A stretch of 64,000 nt of DNA, taken from the NCBI GenBank assembly GCA_002719955.1, contig PBFW01000037.1, forward strand, positions 36,781 to 100,780, read 5' to 3'. Each line of letters opens with the position of its first letter. Positions within the stretch are counted from its first letter, which is position 1. This stretch comes from Deltaproteobacteria bacterium (lineage in GTDB: Bacteria; Myxococcota_A; UBA9160; UBA4427). A program made the position numbers and the translations under genes. The notes under the pieces are model-generated. The model did no database searches and was not told where the DNA came from. It was given only the letters and a program-made list of their open reading frames with translations. Shown here in pieces: positions 7,896-16,914 of the stretch.

Positions 7896-9729
7896 GAGGA
7901 ATTCATCGTCCGGAGTCGCGGAGGAGCTGAGCCCTTTAGGCGTTCAGGAAGTCGATCATCGGGGCGGGACCGGGCCGAGCGCGAGTGGGGCTGCACGTGA
8001 GGCGCAGCTGCGTGTCTCCTTTTTCGCGATTCTGATCGTTTCCCTCGTGATGGCGGTCGCTTCGATTGCTGGGGGGCGCGCGCGTGCCACACCTCGCGGT
8101 TCCGAGTCGGGGTCGAGGGGGATGGTCGTCTCGACCCATTGGGCGGCTGCGGAGGCGGGGGCAGGAATTCTCGCGGCGGGCGGAAACGCGATCGACGCCG
8201 CGGTCGCGACGGCCTTTGCCGTCGGGGTCGCACAGCCCTTTTCCGCTGGCGTGGGCGGTGGGGCCTTTGCTTTGGTCCGCCTCGAGGACGGCTCGATTCG
8301 TGCGCTCGATGCGCGGGAGATGGCACCGGCGGGGGCAATGCCCACGATGTACACCGATCCCGGTGTGCCAAAGGGAGCTTCAGTGCGAGGGCCGCTCGCG
8401 GTCGCGGTGCCCGCGTTCGTTCCCGGGATGATCGAACTGCTCGAAAAGCACGGGACGATGCCGCTTGCGCAGGTGTTGGCACCCGCGATCGAGCTCGCGG
8501 AGAAAGGGATCGAGATCGGCGGCTACCACGCGCGGATGGCGGGGTTCATGCGTCGTCGATTCGCGGAGGCAGAATTTCCGGAGACTTGGCGAATTCAGTT
8601 CGGGCCTTTCGATCCGGCGCTGATGCGCGGGGAGATCCTCGTGCAGAAGGATCTCGCGAAGACGCTTCGGTTGCTCTCGCGCCGCGGGCAGGGTGTGTTC
8701 AGAGAGGGTGAGATCGGCCGGGCGATCGTGGCGGAAGTGCGGAGGCGCGGCGGCTTGTTGACGCTTCGAGATCTGCGTGAATATCAACCGCGTTGGCGCG
8801 CCCCCGTGATCGGCTCCTATCGGGGCCTGCGGGTCGCGAGTTTTCCACCGCCCTCCTCGGGTGGGGCCGTCCTCGTGCAGGCGCTCAATATTCTCGAGGC
8901 CTTCGATCTCGGAGCACTCCGAGCGGGCGGCGCGCCCGCGATCCATCTGGTGACCGAAGCGATGAAGCTCGCCTTCGCCGACCGCGCGGCGTATATGGGT
9001 GATCCGGATTTCGTCGATGTCCCGATCTCTCGACTCGTGTCCAAGGAATACGCGCAGAGCCAGCGCGCCCGGATCGAGGCGGAGAAGGCGACCGTAATCA
9101 TGTCGCCGGGAAAGATCCCGGAGGACGCAGGGACCACTCATCTCTCCGTGACCGATTCGGCGGGGCGCGCGGTCGCACTCACGATGACGATCAACACCCC
9201 CTTTGGCTCGGGCATCACGGTCCCCGGGACCGGTGTCATCCTGAACAACCAGATGGATGACTTCGCGATCGCCACGGGAGTGCCCAATAGCTATGGCCTG
9301 GTCGATACGAGGGGTGCGAACCTCGTCGCGCCGCGCAAGCGTCCGCTTTCGAGTATGACGCCCACGATCCTCGATCGGGACGGCCGACTCTTCATGGTGT
9401 CTGGTAGCCCGGGGGGACCACGCATCATTTCTACGACCCTGCTGACGATCCTGAACGTGGTCGACTGGAAGATGGACGCTCCTGCGGCCGTCGCCGCACC
9501 GCGCTTTCACCACCAATGGGACCCGAACCGGCTTTGGCTCGAACCGGAGACATCGGCTGAGGTGATCGGGGCGCTCGAGGCGCGTGGCCACAAAGTGGAG
9601 CCGAGCCCTCGGCGCTGGTCGGCGGCCGAGGTGATCGTGGTGGACCCGGCGACCGGAATTCATTTTGGGGGCGCAGACCCTCGGACAGACGGCGCTGCCA
9701 TGGGTATAACAACGCGTTCTGCGCGCTAG
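7894..9729 (+). CDS. ggt: Gamma-glutamyltransferase
   Basis: This 611-residue protein is an Ntn-hydrolase that cleaves or transfers gamma-glutamyl groups from glutathione and is usually periplasmic. A hydrophobic segment (AILIVSLVMAVASIAGG, about residues 47-63) serves as signal sequence after an unusual polar leader. The large subunit contains ILAAGGNAIDAAVATAF and GGGAFALV. Autocleavage should occur before Thr414 (AGTTHLSVTD), the N-terminal nucleophile. The small subunit holds SMTPTIL and SGSPGGPRII, which bind the gamma-glutamate. All key residues are present and length is typical (about 580). The start is taken at ATG 7894; ATG 8050 would cut the signal sequence. Confidence 0.93.
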   Translation: MRNSSSGVAEELSPLGVQEVDHRGGTGPSASGAAREAQLRVSFFAILIVSLVMAVASIAGGRARATPRGSESGSRGMVVSTHWAAAEAGAGILAAGGNAIDAAVATAFAVGVAQPFSAGVGGGAFALVRLEDGSIRALDAREMAPAGAMPTMYTDPGVPKGASVRGPLAVAVPAFVPGMIELLEKHGTMPLAQVLAPAIELAEKGIEIGGYHARMAGFMRRRFAEAEFPETWRIQFGPFDPALMRGEILVQKDLAKTLRLLSRRGQGVFREGEIGRAIVAEVRRRGGLLTLRDLREYQPRWRAPVIGSYRGLRVASFPPPSSGGAVLVQALNILEAFDLGALRAGGAPAIHLVTEAMKLAFADRAAYMGDPDFVDVPISRLVSKEYAQSQRARIEAEKATVIMSPGKIPEDAGTTHLSVTDSAGRAVALTMTINTPFGSGITVPGTGVILNNQMDDFAIATGVPNSYGLVDTRGANLVAPRKRPLSSMTPTILDRDGRLFMVSGSPGGPRIISTTLLTILNVVDWKMDAPAAVAAPRFHHQWDPNRLWLEPETSAEVIGALEARGHKVEPSPRRWSAAEVIVVDPATGIHFGGADPRTDGAAMGITTRSAR

Positions 9730-10179
9730 GCAGCGATCGGGTACCGACCCTCGGAAGATAATTTTTTGATACGAGAATCGAAGAAATATGGAAAAGTCCT
9801 GACGGCTTCCGATTTCTCGGCCCCCTCAGGCGTCGATCACTCGCTTCGGACGAATATCCTGGAATACAGATTTCATGTTTGATGACGGATGTTTGCATGT
9901 TTCTTAGCCGGCGCTCGATCGATGCGGCGGCGGTTTGTCCAGCAGGATGAATGGATAGGTCAAGAAAATGTTAAAGTTTTTTCCACTAAAGATGAACCAT
10001 TGAGATATTATCACCTACACGCTGTAGGGCGGACGATTCGATTGGGAGAGACGAGACTCGGAAACGAGGCATCCGACTTGTCAACAGATCTTTCAAGGGG
10101 ATTAATCGGCCTTTGTGGATCAATCGCCAACAGCGTAGCGACTCCCTTCTCGGGAAGGAGGGGAGCAGCGGAAGTGATG

Positions 10180-10225
10180 CGGCCGGTGAGCACCCAAATC
10201 TCCTTAGATGGAGTGCTCCCGGCCG
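10180..10225 (+). terminator. Rho-independent-type hairpin ending the AT-rich island
   Basis: CGGCCGGTGAGCAC (10180-10193) pairs with GTGCTCCCGGCCG (10213-10225) with a single bulged T. The 19-base loop contains a mini-stem ATCT/AGAT. The 3' side is followed by TGTTTATTTGG, a usable T-rich tail on the plus strand. It is about 450 bases beyond the ggt stop, so it more likely ends a transcript starting inside the island. Confidence 0.55.
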
Positions 10226-10435
10226 TGTTTATTTGGCCTTAGATCGGTCTGACCCATTGGGCCAGTATCCGTCTGGGCGCTTCGAACGACGACTGAACGA
10301 TCGGAAATCGGCTTCGCCTCGCGTTCGTGGTTCCGGTTTTCCCATGAGTGTGGTGGGCCTGAGGGCATCATCTGAGTGGGGACCGCAGGGAGCGATGCCT
10401 CGCCCGCAACGGTCCCGCCGCTGGTGGTGTGACAC

Positions 10436-10482
10436 GGACGCCCCCAGGCCCCAGGCCCCAGGCCCCAGGCCTGGGGGCGTCC
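10436..10482. repeat. Perfect 15-bp hairpin enclosing a CCCCAGG tandem repeat
   Basis: The arm 10436-10450 (GGACGCCCCCAGGCC) is exactly complementary to 10468-10482. The 17-base loop continues the same heptamer (CCCCAGG, about four to five copies in all), so several slipped pairings are possible. It lies 130 bases beyond the 3' end of the M16 peptidase gene and probably terminates that transcript. Slippage could make the repeat number variable between strains. Confidence 0.6.
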
Positions 10483-10614
10483 TCGTTTGAGTTCACCCCG
10501 ATCCTGCGTGGGCGCGCGATGGCGGCGGACTCGACCAGAGGCTGTGCCCAGCCGGCCCTCTTGGGTCGGGTGACGGGTGATGCGGCCGCTCGGGGTCCCG
10601 GTGAGTGGGCGTGT

Positions 10615-13335
10615 TCAGGGATGCACGGCGCTGACGGTGCAGGCGTCGACCCGGAAGATCCGGCGCGCAACGCGCAAGACATCTTGTGGGGTGATCTCCG
10701 CGAGCCGACTCGGATAGGTGTCGGTGTGGTCGGGGCCGAGGTCGTAGATCGAGTCGAGGGCAATATGCGCGGCGCGGGTATGGCTTCGCTGGGAGCCGAT
10801 CGCGAAGCTGCCCGTGCCGAAGCGAATCGCGCGTTCGAGTTCCTCGGGGCTCGGTGCATCGCTCACGAGGCGATCGACTTCTTCGAAGATTCCGCGGCGC
10901 GCGCGTTCCATCTTGTCGGGTGCGGTCGCGATATAGATCGAGAAATAGCCGGGCGCCAACCCCTCCACATTCGATGCCGAAACCGTGTATGCGAGGCTCT
11001 GTCGATCTCGCAATTCGAGGAAGAGCCGTCCGCCCTGGCCGGCGAGGAGCTGAGAGGTCAGCTCGAGGGCGTGACGGTCCGGGTCGTCGAGGGTGAGTCC
11101 GCGAAAACCGACGACGAGATGGGCCTGGGCCCGATCCTTGATCAGTGACGTCTCGCGTACGCCAATTCCCCGGGCCTCGGCGGCTGGGAGCACGAAGGCA
11201 TCGCTGCCCGACGGCAGTGCGCCGAGTCGATGCTCGACGAGATGCGCAACCTTCTCGGGGTCGACATCGCCGACGATGGCGATCGCCGCCCGATCCGCCC
11301 GTGCAAGCGCACCCGAATGACGCGTGAGGTCTTCGGCCGAGAGGCCTTCGATCGCCGCCCGTTCACCCAACACAGAGAGCCGATAGGGATGGGTTTCGAA
11401 CTCCGTCCGTACGAAGAGTTGGAAGGCTCGTTGGCCGAGCCGGTCCTCTCGCCGGTCGAGGGCGGCGAGGGTCTCGCGACGCTCCCTTTCGATTTCCTCG
11501 GGATCGAAGCGCGGCTCGAGCAGCGCTTCCGCGAAGAGGGCGAGCGCGGGGTCGAGGGTCTCGCTGAGACTGTCGAGGGTGAGGCCGATCGAGTTGCGGC
11601 CCGAGAATCCATCGATCTCGGCTGCGAGCCCTTCGATCTGACGGGCGAAAGCCGCGGCGGTGAGGGAGCGCGTGCCGCGTGTCCACATCGCGCTCAGGAA
11701 GCGGGTGATTCCCGAATTCGACTCGGTCTCGGCGAGCAACCCGCCCGGGCTGGCGAGCCGCACCGCTGCGATCGGCACATCCGGGCGTCGCATCACGTGC
11801 AGGTCGAGCCCGTTCGGAAGCGTTGCGTCCAGGCGCTCGCCCGCTCCATCGATGGCGGGGCGCAGCGGCCCGAGCGCGAGTCGGCTCTCCCGGCACTCGG
11901 TCGCCGAAAGGGTCCCTCGTTCCGGGGCCTTCTCCTCTTCGGCCGCAGGTCGCTCGTCGCTGGCGGCCTCGAGGCCCTCTTCGAAGGCGCGTCGAAAGGC
12001 GTCTTCGTCGAGCCCGGGGTCGGCGCTTTCGGGAATCAGCGCGGCGATCGTCAGGGATTCGGGGGCGAGATATTTTTCGGCGACACGGAGCAGATCCGCC
12101 GGTGTCGATGTGCGCAGGATCTCGAGGGCCTCGCCCTCGCGCCGCCATCCGCCACCGATTGCCTCGTAGCTTCCGATCTTGGAAGCCACGCCCGAGACGC
12201 TCTCTCGCTCGAACTGCTCGCTCGCGAGGAAGTTGACCCGGGCCCGCTCGAGTTCGGATTCCGAGACGCATTCGCGACGGAGGCGATCGACTTCCTCGAT
12301 GATGCGTCGGGTGGCCGCGAGGACACGTGCGCCATCGGTTTCGTAGCCGATGCTGAACAGACCGCGATCCAGAGGCGTATAGGCACCGCTGTCGATGCGA
12401 TCGACGAGGGCTTCGCTTTCGCGGATGCAGCGCACCAGTCGGCTCGATTCGCATTCTCCCAACGCGTAGGCCAGCACGTCGAGGTGGATCGCGTCGCGCT
12501 CGCAGAAACGCGATGCCGGCCAGGAGAGGTCTACTCGATGTCCCTCGAAGGGGCGGCGAAGAAGGGCGACGCGAAGTCCGTCCGGTGAGGGTTCGGTGGG
12601 CCGTTTCCGCTCGGCGCTCCCAGCTTCGGCATCCGCGAAGAGTCGCTCGATTTCCGTTGCGACCTCGTCATGGTCGAAATCGCCGACCGCGACGACCATC
12701 AGATTTTCCGGGGTATACCAGCGCTCGAAGAATCGACGGACCTGGGCGTGATCGAAGCCGGCCACATTGGAGGCGGGGCCGAGGATCGGGGCACCGTAGG
12801 GATGCTTCTTGAAACATTCCCTGAAGGCGAGGTCGCCTAGCACATGCCCCGGAGTGTCTTCCGATCGCCGGATCTCCTCGAGGACGACTTCGCGTTCGCG
12901 TCCGATTTCGTCTTCATCGAAGCGTGAGAAACGTACCGCGTCGGTCAGCACGTCGAGTCCCTCGCGCCAGGCCGCCGAGGGCAGGGTGGCGTGGTAGACG
13001 GTCTGGTCGAAGGAGGTGTAGGCGTTGATGTGGCCGCCGAGACCCTCGATATCGCCCGCAACGACGCCTACCCCGCGGCGCCCGGTGCCCTTGAAGAGCA
13101 TATGTTCGTGGAAGTGGGCGAGGCCTTCCTCGCCGGCGCGCTCGTCCGCCGAACCCACTTTGGCCCAGATCTGGAGTTCGACGACGGGTGCGCGATGACT
13201 CTCGCGGAGCAGGAGGGTCAGCCCGTTGGGCAATTTCTGGTAATGGGTGGGTGAGAACGTGGAAACGCGCTCGGGCGAGGAATCCGTGCCTTTCGGGTCG
13301 GGCGCATCACTGTTCGGAGCCGAATTCGGAGTCAA
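10615..13335 (-). CDS. M16 (insulinase/pitrilysin) zinc metallopeptidase, two-domain
   Basis: This 906-residue protein has two tandem M16 units. The first carries the inverted zinc motif HFHEH (His74, Glu77, His78) with the distal ligand Glu in REREVVLEEIRR (about 147-156). The second (about residues 500-900) has LLAGQGGRLFLELRDRQSLAY, typical of the non-catalytic half that closes the clamshell chamber. It degrades peptides; family members are periplasmic or mitochondrial, but no signal peptide is visible here. The first usable start is TTG at 13335, with no ATG near the conserved N-terminus and no good ribosome-binding site. It is divergent from hemW 90 bases away. Confidence 0.9.
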   Translation of the reverse strand: MTPNSAPNSDAPDPKGTDSSPERVSTFSPTHYQKLPNGLTLLLRESHRAPVVELQIWAKVGSADERAGEEGLAHFHEHMLFKGTGRRGVGVVAGDIEGLGGHINAYTSFDQTVYHATLPSAAWREGLDVLTDAVRFSRFDEDEIGREREVVLEEIRRSEDTPGHVLGDLAFRECFKKHPYGAPILGPASNVAGFDHAQVRRFFERWYTPENLMVVAVGDFDHDEVATEIERLFADAEAGSAERKRPTEPSPDGLRVALLRRPFEGHRVDLSWPASRFCERDAIHLDVLAYALGECESSRLVRCIRESEALVDRIDSGAYTPLDRGLFSIGYETDGARVLAATRRIIEEVDRLRRECVSESELERARVNFLASEQFERESVSGVASKIGSYEAIGGGWRREGEALEILRTSTPADLLRVAEKYLAPESLTIAALIPESADPGLDEDAFRRAFEEGLEAASDERPAAEEEKAPERGTLSATECRESRLALGPLRPAIDGAGERLDATLPNGLDLHVMRRPDVPIAAVRLASPGGLLAETESNSGITRFLSAMWTRGTRSLTAAAFARQIEGLAAEIDGFSGRNSIGLTLDSLSETLDPALALFAEALLEPRFDPEEIERERRETLAALDRREDRLGQRAFQLFVRTEFETHPYRLSVLGERAAIEGLSAEDLTRHSGALARADRAAIAIVGDVDPEKVAHLVEHRLGALPSGSDAFVLPAAEARGIGVRETSLIKDRAQAHLVVGFRGLTLDDPDRHALELTSQLLAGQGGRLFLELRDRQSLAYTVSASNVEGLAPGYFSIYIATAPDKMERARRGIFEEVDRLVSDAPSPEELERAIRFGTGSFAIGSQRSHTRAAHIALDSIYDLGPDHTDTYPSRLAEITPQDVLRVARRIFRVDACTVSAVHP

Positions 13336-13424
13336 AGCGCCGCGAGGTTACCGGACGCCGGGTCGCGCCGCCCGCGTGGCGTCGCTCCCCGCGCACTTCC
13401 CGATTGCGGGGCTAGGCTGTCCAA

Positions 13425-14678
13425 ATGGATGCGGAGTCCGCAAAGCAAGGGCCACAGCGCGATGGGCGCTTCGATGACGGAAAGGTCGGGGTCTATCTCC
13501 ATCTCCCCTACTGCGATCGCGTCTGTCCCTATTGCGATTTCGCTGTGATCGCCGCTCGGCCCCTCGAGCCAGCGGTCGAAGCACGCTACGTGGCAGGACT
13601 TCAGTTGGAGCTCGAGGGTCGCCGCAAGGATTTTGCGGATCGAACGCTTTCGAGTCTCTATTTCGGAGGGGGGACACCGTCGATCTTCGGACCGGAATCG
13701 ATCCGCGCGCTCGTCGATGCGGTTCACAGCGCCTTCCCCTCGAGTCCGGCGGGCGAGATCGAAACGACCCTCGAACTCAACCCGAGTACACTCGAGGAGG
13801 CGCGTGTTTCGGCCTTCCGCGAGGCGGGCGTGAATCGTCTGTCGATTGGCATCCAGTCCTTCGACGACGGCCAGCTAAAACGCCTCGGCCGTGCCCATCG
13901 TGCGCGGGTCGCACGATCCACCCTCGCGGCAGCTCGCGCGGCGGGCTTCGAGAACCTCTCGCTGGACCTGATCTTCGCGGGTCCGGGCCAGACCGTGACG
14001 GGCCTCGACCGCGATCTCGACGAGTTGCTCGAATGGTCGCCCGAGCACGTTTCGACCTATGAGCTGACCTTCGAAGCGAAGACGCCCTTCGGTCGGGCGC
14101 TCGCGGCGGGCAAGATCGAGGCCTGCGACGAGGATCGTGCGGCGGACATGATCGGACAGATCGAGACACGCCTCGAGGGGGCGGGGTTCGAGCGCTATGA
14201 GATCTCGAATTACGCACAGCCCGGCCGTCGTTCGAACCACAACGCGCGCTATTGGCAGCGGCAGGCCGTTTTGGGACTCGGGCTCGGAGCCCACTCGACG
14301 GAGGCCCGCGGTCGCGCCCGTCCCCACGGCGCTCGGCGCGCCAATCCGCGCGAGATCGGGGAGTGGCGGGCTGCCCTCGCTATGGATCCGTCGGCCGTTG
14401 GGGAACTCGAATCCCTGTCGGTCCAGACCGCTCGCGGCGAGGCGGTCTTTCTCGCCCTCAGGCAGCGAGAGGGTCTCGACGCGGGGCGTTTCGAGGCCGA
14501 GTTCGGGGCCCCGCCTAGCGCCTTTTTTCGCTCCGAGATCGAGGCGGCGGTGGAACGCGGTTGGCTCATCGAGGGCCCGGAGGGCGACTTGCGGCTGTCG
14601 GCGCAGGGACGTCTTTTTGCCGATAGTGTCGCCGCGGATTTCGTCGCCGCGGAAGAGATCGAGCGCGTCGGGAATTGA
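13425..14678 (+). CDS. hemW: Radical SAM heme chaperone HemW (coproporphyrinogen III oxidase-like)
   Basis: This 417-residue cytosolic radical SAM protein belongs to the HemN/HemW family. YCDRVCPYCDFAV contains the cluster cysteines at 30, 34 and 37 (CX3CX2C), and YFGGGTPSIF is the SAM-binding glycine motif. SIGIQSFDDGQLKRLGR, SLDLIFAGPGQT and YEISNYAQPGRRSNHNARYW are HemW signatures. The C-terminal winged-helix region (RGEAVFLALRQREGL) is present. HemW inserts heme into proteins rather than decarboxylating coproporphyrinogen; true HemN normally has an additional N-terminal extension and a further Cys, absent here. The ATG at 13425 lacks a clear Shine-Dalgarno. It lies directly upstream of the hrcA operon, a common arrangement. 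Confidence 0.92.
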   Translation: MDAESAKQGPQRDGRFDDGKVGVYLHLPYCDRVCPYCDFAVIAARPLEPAVEARYVAGLQLELEGRRKDFADRTLSSLYFGGGTPSIFGPESIRALVDAVHSAFPSSPAGEIETTLELNPSTLEEARVSAFREAGVNRLSIGIQSFDDGQLKRLGRAHRARVARSTLAAARAAGFENLSLDLIFAGPGQTVTGLDRDLDELLEWSPEHVSTYELTFEAKTPFGRALAAGKIEACDEDRAADMIGQIETRLEGAGFERYEISNYAQPGRRSNHNARYWQRQAVLGLGLGAHSTEARGRARPHGARRANPREIGEWRAALAMDPSAVGELESLSVQTARGEAVFLALRQREGLDAGRFEAEFGAPPSAFFRSEIEAAVERGWLIEGPEGDLRLSAQGRLFADSVAADFVAAEEIERVGN

Positions 14679-14788
14679 CGCTCCCTGAGGGCAAGGGTAT
14701 TCAATGACTCATCCCAAGGAGGCTCGTGAGAGACCCGATCGAAGCTCTCTGACGATCCGGATGATCCATCGAAATCATTGAGGTCTGC

Positions 14789-15973
14789 ATGCCCGACGCA
14801 TCCCGGCGCTCCCGTTCCAGCGACCCCGCGCGGTCCAGAATCTCTGGCTCAAAGCTCGAGAATGAACTCTCTCCGCGGCAGGCGATGGTCCTGCGCGCGC
14901 TGGTCGCTGCCTATGTCGGGCAGGCAGGGCCGGTGGCTTCGACGGCGCTCTCGCACCTCATGAGGACGTCGCTCTCGCCGGCGAGCATTCGCAACACCCT
15001 GGCCGAATTGCACGATGCGGGCCTCATCGACAAGGCGCACGCCTCGGCCGGTCGCGTTCCGACGTCGCTCGGTCTGCGCGTCTTCGTCGACCAATTGCTC
15101 GAACTCGCTGATCTGGGGCCACATCACCAGCGTCTGCTCGAACGAGAATTCGATGGCCTCGACGCGGCGGGGACGCCGCGGCAGGCGTCGCAGCTGCTCT
15201 CAGAGCACACCCGCCAGCTCGGGTTCGTCGTGGCGCCTCGCGTTGAACGCCTTCGGTTGCGGACGCTGCATCTGGTGCCCGTCGCGGCCGGGCGGATCCT
15301 CGCGGTCCTGGTCGCGGAGAACGGTGGGGTCATCGAGAGGATCATCGAGGACGTCGGCCCGATCTCGACGCGCGAACTCGAGCGCGTGCGCGAACATCTC
15401 GCGCGTCGCATCCAGGGTCGGACGCTGATCGGGTTGCGGCGACACCTCGAACGCGAACGTGAGGATCTGCAGGGCGAAGCCGACGACCTGCTGCGGCGAG
15501 CCTGGGCCCTCGGGCTACGCGCCTGCGAAGTTTCCGACGCCTCGGTTGCAGAGGACCTGGTCATCGCGACACGCCTGGCTCTCCTGGACCAGCCCGAGTT
15601 TTCTGATTCCGAGCGAATCCGGGCGCTCTTTGCGGCGCTCGAGACCAATCAACGTCTGCTGGACCTTTTGCGCCAGATCGCGCGGGCCGATGGGGGAGAA
15701 ACGGGGATCGGTCTGTCGATGTCCCTTGGGGTCGAGCTCGGGGAGCCCTCGCTGCGCGATTGTGTCCTGATCGCGGTGCCGTATGGATCTTCTGGCAGAG
15801 GATCCTCTATAACTGAGCCCTCGCTCGCGGGGCAGGAGGCTTCGGGTGAGTCGCTGGGTCATGAGGCTCTCGGCGTGCTGGGGGTGATCGGTCCTCAGCG
15901 CATGGACTACGGGCGGGTGATCCCGCTCGTTCACTACTGCTCGGAGTTGGTGACTCGAAAATTGCTCGCGTGA
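14789..15973 (+). CDS. hrcA: Heat-inducible transcriptional repressor HrcA
   Basis: This 394-residue protein heads the chaperone operon. The N-terminal winged helix (about 28-100) contains LRALVAAYVGQAGPVAS, LSPASIRNTLAELHDAGL and HASAGRVPTSLGLRVFVD, all HrcA hallmarks. The rest is the GAF-like/dimerisation core with RHLEREREDLQGEADDLL and the C-terminal VIGPQRMDYGRVIPLVHYC signature. HrcA represses chaperone genes through CIRCE inverted repeats when folded by GroEL. I see no CIRCE-like TTAGCACTC-N9-GAGTGCTAA before hrcA, grpE, dnaK or dnaJ, so its targets may be elsewhere (for example groESL) or its operator has diverged. TTGAGG lies 7 bases before the ATG. Confidence 0.93.
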   Translation: MPDASRRSRSSDPARSRISGSKLENELSPRQAMVLRALVAAYVGQAGPVASTALSHLMRTSLSPASIRNTLAELHDAGLIDKAHASAGRVPTSLGLRVFVDQLLELADLGPHHQRLLEREFDGLDAAGTPRQASQLLSEHTRQLGFVVAPRVERLRLRTLHLVPVAAGRILAVLVAENGGVIERIIEDVGPISTRELERVREHLARRIQGRTLIGLRRHLEREREDLQGEADDLLRRAWALGLRACEVSDASVAEDLVIATRLALLDQPEFSDSERIRALFAALETNQRLLDLLRQIARADGGETGIGLSMSLGVELGEPSLRDCVLIAVPYGSSGRGSSITEPSLAGQEASGESLGHEALGVLGVIGPQRMDYGRVIPLVHYCSELVTRKLLA

Positions 15974-16054
15974 TTTCCCCTGGGATTCCCGCCCTTTGGG
16001 TCGGATAAAAATCAATGCGTGTCTATTCCCAACCGCACCTGACCGCTTCACGGA

Positions 16055-16783
16055 ATGGAAGATTCTCGAATGAGTGATTTGCCCGAAGACGACGTCGTGG
16101 ATTCTGAGACCGAGGGCCCGAAGATCGCGGCCAGCGACGAACTCGAGGAGGCGCTGCGCGAGGCGGCGCAGGCGCTCGAAGAACGCGATGCCGAAGAAGC
16201 AGAGGCGACCGAGGCGGACGAGGCCGCATCCCCGGACAAGATGACCATCGAGCTGCTCGCCCAGGAACTTCAGGACCTGAAGAGCCTCCACGAGGAGAAG
16301 CTGAAGGAATTCGAGGAACAGACCGAGCAGCACCTGCGTCTGCAAGCCGAATTTGAGAATTTTCGACGCCGCGGCCTCAAGGAGAAGCAGGAGAGCTTCA
16401 AATTTGGCCACCAGAATCTCGTCAAGGATCTGCTTTCGACGGTCGATAATCTTGAGCGCGCCCTGGAGCATGGCGCGCAGAATGCCGGGGCGGAAGGAAA
16501 GGGAATTCTCGATGGTGTCGAGCTGGTGCACCGAGAAATTCTCGGGGCGCTGGCCAAGCACGGGGTTTCGGAGATCGAGGCGGACGGCCAGGTTTTCGAC
16601 CCTGCATTTCATGAGGCGATGGGGCAGATCCCAAATGCGGATACGCCTGCCAACACCGTTCTCCAGGTGCTCCAAAAAGGGTATGCGATCCACGATCGGA
16701 TGATGCGTCCGTCGCGGGTCATCGTGTCCCGGACGCCAGCGGCCGATGAAGAATCGATCGAGGTGACGGGGAACAGCGAATAG
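16055..16783 (+). CDS. grpE: Nucleotide exchange factor GrpE
   Basis: This 242-residue co-chaperone releases ADP from DnaK. It has a long acidic disordered leader (Glu/Asp/Ala-rich, residues 1-65) and a dimeric coiled coil (ELQDLKSLHEEKLKEFEEQ). The GrpE core contains LRLQAEFENFRRR, LLSTVDNLERALEHG and the terminal beta domain with VFDPAFHEAMGQIP and VLQKGYAIHDRMMRPSRVIVS. The ATG at 16070 (MSDLPEDD) has a better-placed GGAAGA than the ATG at 16055, so the first five residues may not be translated. It sits between hrcA and dnaK in the usual order, with gaps of about 80 and 130 bases. Confidence 0.95.
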   Translation: MEDSRMSDLPEDDVVDSETEGPKIAASDELEEALREAAQALEERDAEEAEATEADEAASPDKMTIELLAQELQDLKSLHEEKLKEFEEQTEQHLRLQAEFENFRRRGLKEKQESFKFGHQNLVKDLLSTVDNLERALEHGAQNAGAEGKGILDGVELVHREILGALAKHGVSEIEADGQVFDPAFHEAMGQIPNADTPANTVLQVLQKGYAIHDRMMRPSRVIVSRTPAADEESIEVTGNSE

Positions 16784-16914
16784 GTCTCGGATCCTCTCGG
16801 TTCACCCTTCGGCTTCGCCGAGGCGCCGGTCGATCGGACCGGGTAGGGCGGACACCGTTGGCCTCGTCGGCCGCGGAGCCCGTCGAAGTGAAGTGAAGCG
16901 AAGAGAGGGACTTC

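Larger units (their letters stand above)
9730..10614. other. Gene-poor island with AT-rich core and hairpins
   Basis: Some 885 bases separate the convergent ggt and M16 peptidase genes. Bases 9750-10120 are strikingly AT-rich for this genome (9961-10020 is about 30% G+C). A 117-codon frame at 9889-10242 has codon use unlike any neighbour and no recognisable motif, so I do not call it a gene. Structure is evident: the GNRA-capped hairpin CTCG-GAAA-CGAG (about 10057-10068); a possible long-range pairing of CTAC/GCTGT (10015-10025) with ACAGCGTAG (10130-10138); and two strong downstream hairpins listed separately. The island may contain a small RNA or be acquired DNA. Confidence 0.5.

Noticed and set aside
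9889..10242. A 117-codon plus-strand frame in the AT-rich island as a protein gene
   Set aside because: No motif, codon use differs within the frame itself, and its end runs through a terminator-like hairpin. A structured RNA or non-coding DNA is as likely.
10440..10476. The CCCCAGG tandem units as a CRISPR array
   Set aside because: The units are seven bases long, directly abutting with no spacers, and no cas genes are nearby.
14704..14781. A 25-codon leader frame (MTHPKEARERPD...) before hrcA
   Set aside because: Very short, with no coding-like pattern, and no conserved feature to support it.
14679..14788. A CIRCE operator upstream of hrcA
   Set aside because: No inverted repeat resembling TTAGCACTC-N9-GAGTGCTAA could be aligned, even allowing several mismatches.
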